NCBI GenBank assembly: GCA_024196135.1
Contig: JAMQCK010000090.1
Span: forward strand, 1-64,000
Direction of reading: 5' to 3'
DNA: 64,000 nucleotides
Source of the DNA: Pleurotus ostreatus/Saccharomyces cerevisiae fusant
Lineage: Eukaryota; Opisthokonta
Part shown: positions 1 through 12,517 of the stretch, piece by piece
Position numbering within the stretch: position 1 is the first letter of the stretch
How the letters are laid out: each line of letters starts with the position of its first letter
Notes under the pieces: model-generated
Databases searched by the model: none
Seen by the model: the letters and a program-made list of their open reading frames with translations, nothing else
What the model was told of the DNA's origin: nothing
Made by a program: the position numbers and the translations under genes

Positions 1-343
1 TGCGCCGTTGATAACGAGGACCGCGCGGTCGTCGCCTGTCGGGTAGCCGGCTGTGCTGAGCTCCTGTCCGGGCGCGGTGTAAAAGACGGTGTCGGTGAGG
101 GTGTAGGTCTCGCCGGGACAGAGCTGGAGCTTGTAGCCCTGCCCCCCGCTCTCGAAGGCGTTGTTGAGGCGGTCGGTGACTGTCTCTGCGGGGTCGGAGC
201 TGATGCAGTCGGTGTCGTCCCGAGATACCAGCCCCGGGGGCGCACTGTACGCGTGTGAGGCTCGCGGACGGCGCTTGAGCGGACGACGGGACGGACCTGT
301 CGTGCACGGCGCTCAGCCTCTGTCTGCGCCGAAAGTCGTCCAT
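1..343 (-). CDS. Beta-helix (pectin-lyase-fold-like) protein, copy A, 5' end only
   Basis: This is the 5' part of a minus-strand gene that runs off the left edge of the window. The proposed start is the ATG at 343-341, which has a good context (CTCACCATGG). Exon 1 (343-297) encodes MDDFRRRQRL and a few more residues. A 52-nt intron (296-245, GTCCGT...TACAG) leads into exon 2, which contains the family segment DCISSDPAETVTDRLNKAF-like followed by a conserved LCPGETYTLTDT region. The same exon/intron layout is found in the full copy at 6885-8401, so the two are paralogues. No classical signal peptide is visible from this ATG, which is odd for a fold usually found in secreted proteins; an unseen upstream exon could supply one. 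The fold assignment rests on resemblance to the fuller copy; enzymatic activity is not claimed. Confidence 0.6.
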   Translation of the reverse strand, partial: MDDFRRRQRLSAVHDRSVPSSAQAPSASLTRVQCAPGAGISGRHRLHQLRPRRDSHRPPQQRLRERGAGLQAPALSRRDLHPHRHRLLHRARTGAQHSRLPDRRRPRGPRYQRR

Positions 344-1381
344 GGTGAGAGGGGGAGGCAAGGAACGTGGGGGACGGCTAAGAATGCCGTGAAGAGCGCG
401 CCGAGAAAGGGACAAATGCAATTGCGATTGTCAAGGCCCAAGTGCCAACTCCGATCATATTCTCAGGCGCCAAGCGAGTGGTCAGAACGAGTGGTCAGAT
501 CGGTCAGAACCAAGCCGTCTGCCACCGTCTGCTATGGCTTGGACTCTCGCTCGGATCCGCCTCCGTCCGCGCTCAGCACGCCAAAGGTCGGCCGCGCCTG
601 GTCCCAAATTAGCGCGCACGTGACACACGTCACCTCGACCAGTCACGGTTCGACTTTGCGGGTGCGCCGGGTGTTTGGGCGTGTCGCTGGGCTCTGCGCG
701 GGCTGCCGACCCAAATCGTAGTATCCAGAAGATATTCCACGCCGCCTCGCCGACTCTGAGCAAAAACTGGGATTGCCGGGTGTGGCGCGGTCGGTGATGT
801 GTTACTCAAGTTGATCTAGATAGTCGTTTTTCTAGTGAATACATCGAACCCGGCTCTCTAATCCTTTGTGGGCGGGCGGTGGGCGCGGGGATTTAGGAGT
901 AGGTCTGTGGGTGTGTTCCCGACCCGCCTGTCAGCTTTGTTGGGCGTCCATAGGCAGACAGCAATGGCAATCCCTCTCTCCCCATTCTCAACCTCGACCA
1001 GCGGCAAAGGCCGCAGGTGGAGTCCGCAGCAGCACGCTCGGACCTCCCACCTTCGATTACGCTCACCAACCCAGGGGGTTTCATCAGCCAGACACTTTGG
1101 GCTCAAGCCAACAAGCTAACACAGGACGTTTTGGAAGGCGGTCTATTGCAAGCACTACTACAGAATACAGAGAAGGTCCCGGAGCTGATACTACAGTAAC
1201 AACCAGAACAAGCTCGTGGAGCTAGATTGAGAGGGGGCGCGAGCATGGATAGGGAAACATGTCGGAGGAAGAGAGGGTAAGCAAGCAGGAACACGACAGG
1301 GAAAGCAGAACGGGAGCGAGACGAGAAGGACCTGATCGAGCCGTTAGTGGCCGAGAAGGACGAGAAAGCACGAGCCACTCA
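344..1381. other. Intergenic, duplicated upstream flank then unique sequence
   Basis: From 344 to about 430 the sequence matches the region upstream of copy B (8402 to about 8490), so the duplication includes the promoter-proximal flank. Beyond about 430 the similarity stops. The rest contains only short overlapping open frames on both strands and no convincing splice-linked gene. Confidence 0.5.
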
Positions 1382-2262
1382 CGACCTTGAAGTCGGGCTT
1401 GGAGACGGGCGCGATGCGGGGCTTCATCTCGTCGAAAACCGAGGTCGAGACCGACCGCCGTCGAAAGCAAGAATGGCCGTCGAAGCGTGGTCGGCGGACG
1501 CCCGAATCCGAAGAGAAAGCAAGGTCGGTGTCGTAAGGCTTGAAGTCGGGCTTGGGAGGGTGTGGGGCTGTCGTCCTGAGCTTGAAATCGCCGTTGTGAG
1601 CACGAACTCGCGTCCTCAGCTTGAACCCGCCGCCCTGAGCTCGAACCCGCCGTCCGAAGGCTCAAACTCGTCCCGAACCCGGACGAGGGCTTGAATTCGG
1701 GCTTGAGGGCGCGAAATAGAAGTGCTTTGTTGAAAGCAAGACCGTCGCTCGGGGGTGGTCGGCGGAACGCGAAATCCGAGGAGAAAATGATTTTGCCGTG
1801 AAGTCGGACTTGGGGACGCAGTAGGCGGTCGACGGGTGCGTGTAGCGTGAGTCGGGAATCGCGCGCGCATCGGGGAGGTGAGTGCGCGGTCTGAAGCACC
1901 TTCGCGCGCCGAGTAGAAGCTGGAATCGTCAGCTTCGAGCTCGTATGTTAGTTACCTTTGGGCTACTCGGCGGAAGCCCAAATCCGAGGAGAAACAAAAA
2001 TCGTCGTCGTAAGGCTTGAAGTCGGGCTTGGGAAGGTCGTAGGGTGTTCGCGGACGTGTATAGAGCAGGTCGAAGTTGGTAGCACATTCTTGAGGTTCTC
2101 AGTGCGTTCGAAAGTCGACGTATGTCGGGCGCAAAAGTCGGGCTGCGAGCGAGGGGTGTCGACGCTGGGCCTTCACGACGCTTCAGGTAGGCTGTCGCCC
2201 GCGTCTGTCGTGCGGATGGTAGCGGTCGGCGGACGTCCAAAACCGAGGAGAAAAATGAATGA
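1382..2262. repeat. Degenerate tandem/dispersed repeat cluster
   Basis: Two linked motifs recur at irregular spacing of roughly 210-270 bp. Motif 1 is a ggtcggcgga(c/a)gcccgaa-type core followed by tccgaggagaaa, near 1487, 1756, 1967 and 2224. Motif 2 is a cttgaagtcgggcttgg-type core near 1386, 1535, 1798 and 2014, usually 40-50 bp after motif 1. The copies are diverged by substitutions and small indels. No long reading frame is conserved across copies, although on the minus strand motif 1 repeatedly reads FLLGFG-like peptides. It could be an old minisatellite, a regulatory-site array or the remnant of a transposon end; the sequence alone does not decide. Confidence 0.6.
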
Positions 2263-2289
2263 AGCGATAATAAGAAAATGGAGGTGAGG

Positions 2290-2980
2290 ACCGCGCCGTC
2301 GCTACCACCGCACCCCGACCTCGGTTTCCCGGGCTCGGGAATCGCGAGGGGCTAGGGCGCGGCAGCAGGCGACGCGGACGTGATGGTGGTGGAAAGCAAG
2401 CGCCACGCCGAGCGACTCGGGGATATCACTCGCGTGGCATCATCACATTCCCACCGTCTGTTCCCCTTCCCCCTCATCTCCCCCCGCCCATCGTCCGCGA
2501 CAAAACGCACGGATGAGCGAGGTAATACGTCCCCCAGACTCGGCGACGCCGGAAATACCCTATCCTGAACTTTCCCCGTAGGAAACCGCCAAAATCTGCG
2601 CTTTCTACCCGACCGCCTCCTCCTGCTTACTTCCCCCGCCGTCTCGACGACCGACAACGCCAGACAAGCCGTCCCCCACCCTCAGGCTCACTCTAGGCGA
2701 CCTCAAAGACTAACCCGCGCCGCAATCTACCCCTCGTAATACCTTACCTACCCGCATATACTCTGTTTCCTTCTGTTCCGCCTCTCCCGCTCGCTCCAAT
2801 CTTCCGACTCTTCTCGAGCTCATTCTCGCCCCAGAAATACTCTCAAACTGATGGTGTGGAGCCCCACGTGGCCGCCAAGCGGGCTGCGCACCCGTGCGGC
2901 CAATGGTAGGTCGGATATTCCCCCTTTCTTACGGCTTTTACGCCGCGCCCTGTTTCTAAGCGTGGGGCTTCCAAAGCGAA
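2290..2980. other. Intergenic, pyrimidine-rich promoter-side region
   Basis: No supported gene. The plus strand is increasingly C/T-rich towards 2900, as is common upstream of strongly expressed basidiomycete genes. It leads into the TATA element at 2981. Confidence 0.4.
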
Positions 2981-3010
2981 TATAAGCCAGGTCAGTTTCG
3001 ACTATAGAGC
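2981..3010 (+). promoter_or_regulatory. TATA-type core promoter
   Basis: A TATAAG element at 2981-2986 is followed after about 25-30 bp by a plausible initiation zone, and then by a long C/T-rich leader (from about 3015). This is the usual arrangement of a basidiomycete RNA polymerase II core promoter and sits just upstream of the multi-intron unit at 3010-6500. The transcription start is inferred, not seen. Confidence 0.5.
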
Positions 3011-6000
3011 ATCAGTCCCCAGCCTCCTCTTCCCCTATGCACTCCACTCTCCAGTCCCCTCCAGTCCCGTCTTCCTATCCCTTTCCTTTCGTTCTCTTTC
3101 CCTTCACTCCTTCTACTTCCGCCTTGCTATACGAGTTCCACTCGCTACGATCCCTTTTTCCTTTCATCCCCTAGTCCCCTTCGTCTCTCTGAAGGTCTGA
3201 GTAAGGTGCGCTCACGAATTCTCCTACCGTCTGCTGTACCACCGCTGATCTCGTTTTTCGGTGCTTTCTGTACTTCTCCCTCAAGACAAGGTGAGCGCGA
3301 TTTCGGACGTGTGTCTGCTATCACTAACATCCCCCTACAGTCCATCGCCATATTCGCCTGTCCCACCTACCCTCCCGCTTGTCAACGTCGAAATCCGACT
3401 CGACCATTCCTACCGAATGGTAAGTAAACCTTTTCCCTCGACTGTATTTCGTTGATTTTCAGCTTCTTCACCGCGCGCTCGGGCACCCCAGACGTATTGC
3501 TGATCAACATCAGCATTCACGTACTGTCTGCATACATTCAGGTACGCCGGGTTTCATTCAGATTCAATTAGCGCGTCTCACCAATTTTCAGATTCACCGA
3601 CCATCGGCCCTCCCGCCTCATACCACCATGACGGTCAGACTACTGAACTCGGTAAGCATCGCAGTACTCGTCTGTCTGCGACACTAACCTATTCCTGCAG
3701 TCTCCAGCTCACGACGGCTTTTCGTTACGACGCCCGACACTGATGATTCAGTCAACATCAAGGTGAGTAGCTACGAATTCCCTATCTACCCCACCTTGCT
3801 AACCCTCGCACCTAGCTTACCCGTAGCCCACGTTCCACGACGACCGCAGGCCGCACCGTCGAATGCGGCAACGACCTCGGCACGGCATCGCCGCGCCTCG
3901 TGCCGCGACGAGCGCTGATCCCGCCGCGACGTGTGCGCTCCCCACGCGACCTCGGGGCCGACGCGCACGCGCACACGGAGAGTTCCGCCTCCACGAGCGA
4001 CCTCGGCGACCGCCGTCACGGCACGCGAACGTGTCGACGAGAGCGGTGAGCGAGACGACTCCAACTCACCCGCCTCGCATACTCGTGCCACGCGGCTTCG
4101 CCGACGTGCAGAGGGATGCCAGACGATGCCAGGAGTGACGCCGACGAATGCGCAGCGCAGCGGCGCTTTGACCTCGCCGGGAAGGGGGGAATTTTGGTGA
4201 GTAGTCGACACTCTGCAACACGACATTCCGTACTCATCGTGAATTAGCACGCGCATCTACCACGCAGAAACCCCCTCCCCATTGCCCGAGACGTCGAGCA
4301 CGACCCCGCCACGCATCTACGAGGATGCTCGCGCGCCGCTGGGTGGCGCATCGGCGGCGGGGGGATGCTGTCAGAATGGTGAGTACACGCTCCAGCCCAC
4401 GAGAATCCGGTGCTGACTCGCTGTCTGCGGTGTCCAGCGACGCGCCCACGACGCCGGGAGGCGTGAGGACGACGAGAGGCGTCGTTCGAGAACCTCGACG
4501 TTGACCTCAATGATGTCGACATCGGGCCCAAGTCGCCCGTGACCAAAATCCGGCCCGCGCGCTGCTCGATGCATAGGCAGGTGAGTACTGACTGCTTATT
4601 CACGTCGTCCGCGAGCTCACTACAACGTTAAAGCTCTCTCTCGACGGCGCTGCTGCTGCCGCTGCGGCACGCCAGCACCTTTTCCCGCGAGAAGGCAACA
4701 TCTGCGCCGTCCTCACGCCGTCCCCGCGTCTGGAATTAAACGCGTGAGGCGTCTCTACGACCCGGCTGAATGAACCAGTTCGATTGCGGGACTGTACGAG
4801 GGAATTTACGCGTGAGTAATGATGGACTGCCCTGTGTTTGTAAAGTCTCACTGACCGTCAGTTCGCTTTCCAGCCGTGGCAGCTCGTCTCGAGCTCGCAG
4901 AGAGGTAGAAGGATTCAGGCATGACCGGCAAGTTTCTCCTCTGCTGCTGTTGTAGCAAAGTAAGTGGCAAGCTCGTCGTGCACTACATCCAATTACTGAC
5001 TTGTTTAGCCAGTTCAGGACGCGCTCGAGCTCTCTGTGCACGAGCGGCAGCGCTAAGTGAGGCTAAACCGACGCCAAGGAGCCTTGTGCACGCATGCGCG
5101 ATCGTTGGGGGGATCAGAGAACATCGGGAACGCGAGGGTAGACAACAATCCAGGTGTGTTTGATCATGTTTTCGCTCAAAACCTTGACTGACCGCTGTCC
5201 TGTTGCAGCTGCGACGCTCCCCACTTGCCAGCACGTCGGCAGGCTCATGCGACGGGTCCCCACAGGCTCAGGTAGGGGGAGATTATGGCCAAATCACGGC
5301 GGGGTTCTTCACTGACCCTAATCCTCGATTTCTAGCTCGACACGCGATTCCCATCCCAAAACTGATCGGTGAATGGTCCCCTTGTATTCTATCGATGTCG
5401 CACTTACCAAACAACGATATAGCTGCTCCTCCCACCCCCTGAAGACGCACGCGCAGCAGGAAGCGCTGCGCTTCAATCAGCTCGACTTTAGGAAGTCTCA
5501 AACTTTTCGTTCATTTCGACCTTCACTAATCGCTGTACAAGTGTTTCTACCGTATTTCGGCGCTTCCACGAGTCGCCAAGGCTCGCCCGTCCGCCGGCCT
5601 CTCACCCCCAGGCGCGGGGAAGTGCTGGAAATCCATTTGAAGGTGGAAATCGATGTTTAGGTGAATTTTACAATCAGAATTCGATGTAATGTGTCGCTCA
5701 CCTCGTTCTTGTAGCTTGTCCATGACGCTGCAGCTCTCACGTCGCTGCGCTGCTCGCACGGGTGCGCAGGGAGGAACGCTTGTAGCCCACCTTCTGAGGC
5801 AACTCATCGCTCTCAAGGTGAGTTTGCCCATTTCTGCTTCTATCGTCGCTAACTTCGTACTCGCAGGTATCCCAGCATTCTGTATCGAGTGGGGGGCACT
5901 GCCCGCCTATCGCGCTACGCGCTGAGACGTGTTGGCACATTTTCCGAGGTGAGTACATTTGCTTGACTGGGGTGAAGGAATCGCTCACCCCTCCCTCTGC

Positions 6001-6500
6001 AGCTTCTGTGGCGTTCTTACGCCGCTGAAACACGGTCTTTTGGCGCATCCGACGTTCAGAAGGGTGAGCGCTTCGGATACGGGGCGAGGCGCTCTACGAA
6101 CTTGACCTGCTCATGAGCCCGCCATTTTGCGCTCATGCGCAAATTGCGACGCCTACCAGGTGAGTAGTCGATTGTTTTAGAGATATCCAACGTTCTAACA
6201 ACCGGACAGTACTTCTCCTGCAAGGAGAAGCTGCGCGCTGCGATGCGCGATTCGGGGTCAGCTTCACTCACATCAAGTTGAGTTGCATGGATTTGGCGCT
6301 TCAGCGTCGAATCTTCGTTCTAAAAAGCTGGGATTTGGAGGTGAGTACCGCAATCTGAATGTTAAGCACACCCTCCAATGACATGCCTTGGTTTCAAGAT
6401 CTTCGACTTTGAACTCGGCATGAGCTGAATGAGCTGCACCTCGAGCTCGAGCGGTTTTTCTTCGTAGATACGGCTGTAGGTACTTGTAGTAGGTAGATTT
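3010..6500 (+). other. Orphan multi-intron transcription unit
   Basis: Nineteen intron-like elements lie in one direction in about 3.4 kb: 3291-3340, 3420-3462, 3542-3591, 3652-3700, 3763-3815, 4197-4247, 4379-4437, 4581-4633, 4812-4861, 4960-5008, 5154-5208, 5272-5335, 5369-5422, 5661-5714, 5818-5865, 5949-6002, 6064-6117, 6160-6209 and 6341-6398. Nearly all have strong donors (GTGAGT, GTAAGT) and many have CTGAC/CTAAC branch sites, with lengths of 43-64 nt. Exons are mostly 40-180 nt. One frame stays open across four junctions from 3342 to about 4048, and another from about 4160 to 4740 if a later acceptor (4483) is used, but I could not join the whole locus into one frame and recognise no domain. 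Either a fast-evolving orphan protein or a heavily spliced non-coding RNA would fit. Confidence 0.55.
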
Positions 6501-6884
6501 GTGAATATACTATGTTCCCCCAACGTCCCGAGTGCATGAGAAAGACGGAAAATCGCAAAGTGTGGTCAAAAAAGCGTCTTGAGTTGATGAGTTCAGGTTC
6601 AACTCGGCCAACTCGGTGCAATAACCCCCCTACCCCTACCTCCAAGACCCTTCAAAGCGAGGCGAATGTGTTCAGCATCTATCTACGTCGTGTAATCTGC
6701 TGTCCGCGTCGTCGCCGGGTGAGAATCCGAGGTGCGAGCTCAATTTCTCATGTTGCCGACTTTGTGCCTTCTCCCCCCTCCCCCCCTCGGAGTTTGTTTC
6801 CTTGCGACTCGGGCAGCGGGTTGGTAGCGCGAAACGAGATTGTATTGCAGGAACTATCTACTACACGGTTGTACGCGACGATAC
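6501..6884. other. Intergenic between orphan unit and beta-helix copy B
   Basis: No supported gene. The stretch holds C/T-rich tracts (about 6765-6800) and short frames only. It lies between the 3' side of the plus-strand multi-intron unit and the 3' side of the minus-strand beta-helix gene. Confidence 0.4.
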
Positions 6885-8401
6885 CTAGCTAACTACGACA
6901 GGAAAAGGGTGTCGACATCCCCCCTCCCTCTCCCACTCCTCCCCCTCCCCCTCGCGCTTCCCTTCGTTTCCCAGCGCCGCCGACTCGTTCCCATCATCCC
7001 ACAGGTGCTCTGCACTCGTCTCGCGCGCGGGGTCGTCGCGCTGGGCGCCTTCTCGTTCGTTTCGACACCTTCTCCCCCTCCCCCCCGCGATACCATACGT
7101 GAAGGCTCCTGAGAACTTGTTGTTGATGACTGTGCCGGAAGAGCTGATGTTATTGTAGGCGTTGCCACCGAACCAAGCTCTTGGGCCGATAGCGATTCCC
7201 ATCCTGAGCGGTGTTAGCAAGAGAGACGCAGCGCCCGGTCAGAGAAGTACGGACTTGATGATGGCGTCGTCGTCATTTTCGCCCTTCGTCTGACCGTCCT
7301 CGTCTTCGTCATCGGTGGCAAAGCCCCCATAAATCGTGTTGTCGCGTACGACGGTGCCCGTGTAGTCGCCCTTGAAGGCGCCAAAATCCACCAAGTTGAT
7401 TCCACCCAAGAGTGTTTGCTGATGCCAAGGTCAGCAAGCCAGCAACGGGCGGTCTCTACCACACCTGGGATTCGATTTCCCGAGACATGCTGCACGAACA
7501 ATGGGAAATAATCGTGCAGTAGTCTCCGGGGAATGCTGAATCCCAGATCTGGTGTCCGGGATGAGTCTACTCACGTTGTACACCTCGATGGTATTATTGT
7601 ACACCTGCGTTCCTGGAGACCCAAAAATAACGATACCGCCGTCGGTGGGGTTGTGGACGATGTTGTTGCGCACGATAGAGTTACGGCAGGCGACGCTGAT
7701 ACCGTCTGCCCATTGCTGGAAGACGTCGACGCCTGCGGGGCCGATGTCGTTATTCTGGACGGTGATGCTGGTGCAAGTATCGCCGCCCTCGGCGACGTGC
7801 AAGCACGACCAGCTGCGCGGATCGTACGAGCGCACGTACTCGATGAGCTGGCCTGAGTTCTGGCCGCCGAACTCAATGTTAGCGCCCCCTGTCGTGATAG
7901 TCCGGTCTCCGCGATTGCCGAAGATCTGGGCGGGCGGTATGAGAGAAAGGGGGCGTGCGGGTGCCGCGCCTACGCACCTGCACGTTCCGCAGTGAGGTGT
8001 TATCACAGTCGTCGCACGACGCGTCGACAGCGGTGGTGTGGCCCGTGCCGTTGTTGATCGCGCCGTTAATGACGAGCAGGGCGCGATCGTCGCCCGTCGG
8101 GTAGCCCGCGGTGCTGAGCTCCTGATTGGGGGCAGTGTAGAAGATAGTGTCGGTGAGCGTGTAGGTCTCGCCGGGGCAGAGCTGGAGCTTGTATCCCTGG
8201 CCGCCGCTCTCGAAAGCCTTGTTGAGACGGTCAGTGACCGTCTCTGCGGGGTCGGAGCTGATGCAATCGCTGTCATCCCGGGAGACCAGCCCCGGGGGCG
8301 CTCTGTGCGCGTGTGAGGCTCGCGGGTGGCGCTTGGGCGGATGATGCGACACACCTGTCGTGCACGGCCCTCAGCCTCTGCCTGCGCCTAAAGTCGTCCA
8401 T
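6885..8401 (-). CDS. Beta-helix (pectin-lyase-fold-like) protein, copy B, probably 3'-truncated
   Basis: Proposed exons: 8401-8355, 8302-7978, 7925-7575, 7418-7255 and 7203 onward; introns have GT-AG ends and keep one frame. The product shows the repeated short NN-turn pattern of right-handed parallel beta-helix proteins (for example ITVQNNDIGPAG, SIVRNNIVHNPTDGG, TQVYNNTIEVYN, TVVRDNTIYGG, TVINNKFSGAF), which places it near pectin-lyase-fold carbohydrate-active proteins; no catalytic residues can be named with certainty. After GAFTYGIA (about 7093) the frame runs into a G/A-rich low-complexity stretch and reads about 70 unrelated residues to a stop at 6885, so the normal C-terminal coils appear to be missing. 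The intron at 7574-7419 is long (156 nt) for this window. No signal peptide is visible. The gene may be a decaying duplicate of copy A. Confidence 0.65.
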
Positions 8402-8891
8402 GGTGAGAGGAGGAGGTAAAGAGCGTGGGGGACGGCTAAGAACGCCGTTAAAGCACAAGAGGGCGCCGAGAAAGGGACAAATGCAATTCCGTTTCCAACG
8501 CCCTCCTCCCCGATCAATTGAATCTCCTTCGGCAAATGCCGGTTCAACTTCAATCTGGCGCAATAAATTCAGCCTACCGCCTCCCGACCTTCCCCCGGAC
8601 TTCTAGCAGCGCGGGACACCTTTCTCACCGCATTCAACATCTCCTGGTATTTTCCTACTCGAAGCAGAAAGCCCCCCTTTTCCAAGTGTCCTGTCAATCC
8701 TTATCCATTCCGCCGCGTCATCGCCCTCTTAGTTCGACACCGCCATCGCCAGCACTCTACCTGCCCCCGCGCTGTCAGTTGCCTCCCGACCGTCAACTAA
8801 AGGCGCTTGTAAGGCGCTATACTCGCGTGAAGCGCCCATGTAGCCCATACAGCCTGACAAGTCACCAACGGCCTCGGGACTGCAGTGCACA

Positions 8892-9191
8892 ATGCAGCCC
8901 CAGCCGACGATCGGCTCGATGACTTCACCCATATCGCCAAGCGGCTTGTCCGAAGCGGACAGCCTACAGGTACTGTATGAAGAGGAGCAGGCAAACGCAC
9001 GCCTCGCCTCAAACTCCCCTCCGACATACACTGACTAGGCACCTCCAAGTTGCCTCGCGGTCTGCTGCACTCCCGGTACTCTCGCTCCCTCATCACGCCC
9101 CCAATCCATCCGCAATCGCACTCTTGGCATTCCATTACTACACAAAAAGACGAGAGTCCATACCCATTCACTTAGATACTATGTAGCGTAG
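8892..9191 (+). CDS. Doubtful two-exon hypothetical protein
   Basis: An ATG at 8892 opens a Ser/Pro-rich frame (MQPQPTIGSMTSPISPSG...) ending at a credible donor (8970). A 69-nt intron with a CTGAC branch site and TAG acceptor ends at 9038. The second exon stays in frame to a stop at 9189-9191. The predicted product is only about 75 residues and I do not recognise it. The splice signals are good but the protein could be spurious or a gene fragment. Confidence 0.2.
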
Positions 9192-9352
9192 TAAAATACA
9201 ACTTGATATGTGTGAGCGTTATGTGGTGATTCAGGATAAAGATAGCAGGCCGGGCCTTGTACACGTTCGACGGGGATTTAAGGAGGAAGTTGGGGAGATG
9301 AAAACGAGGAAAAAGAAGAAAGGAAGAAAGACGAGAAGGCCAAGCGCGGATG

Positions 9353-9430
9353 CCCATACCATTGCGAATTGCGATACCATTGTGCGGATTTCGATACCAT
9401 TGCGGGTTTCCTATACCGTTGCGAGTTTCC
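9353..9430. repeat. Short minisatellite, four units of about 18-20 bp
   Basis: Four consecutive copies of a unit like gataccattgcggatttc begin near 9355, 9373, 9393 and 9411, with a few substitutions and a 1-2 bp length variation. It lies beyond the stop of the poly(A) polymerase gene, in a gene-free stretch. Confidence 0.7.
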
Positions 9431-9609
9431 TGGTTCGTTCGTTGTGCGCCGCTTGACGAGGTCCGGCGCCGCGACGACGCGACGACCGCCAGGATCGCCG
9501 CATGTTTGTGAGCTGCAGACGCGCAGCCTCATGACCTGCAGGCACATATCGATAAATAACCCAAGCACAGAAGCAGCAAAGTAGCGCCGCCGAGGACAGA
9601 CCCAAGCGA

Positions 9610-9657
9610 GAGGCTGACCGCGCACTTGGTAGGGAGGCCGACCGAGCACCGGGTAGG
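9610..9657. repeat. 24-bp direct tandem duplication
   Basis: Two adjacent 24-bp copies (9610-9633 and 9634-9657) of the form gaggc(t/c)gaccg...ttggtagg differ at a few positions. It is immediately downstream of the poly(A) polymerase stop codon (9679) and would fall in that gene's 3' untranslated region. Confidence 0.6.
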
Positions 9658-9678
9658 CACGCGCTTGGGAGATGTGTA

Positions 9679-12517
<2,839 letters not shown>

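Larger units (their letters stand above)
8402..9678. other. Intergenic with repeats and a doubtful small gene
   Basis: The first 90 bp match the flank of copy A. The stretch then holds a doubtful two-exon plus-strand frame (8892-9191), an A/G-rich purine tract (about 9298-9345), and two tandem repeats (9353-9430 and 9610-9657). Nothing else is supported. Confidence 0.45.

Noticed and set aside
818..880. tRNA-like B-box resemblance (cgaaccc) and other similar matches across the window
   Set aside because: No A box at the proper distance, no cloverleaf and no T-run terminator; coincidental matches in GC-rich sequence.
4438..4580. In-frame TGA in the orphan locus as selenocysteine codon
   Set aside because: Basidiomycetes generally lack selenoprotein machinery and an alternative acceptor at 4483 removes the codon.
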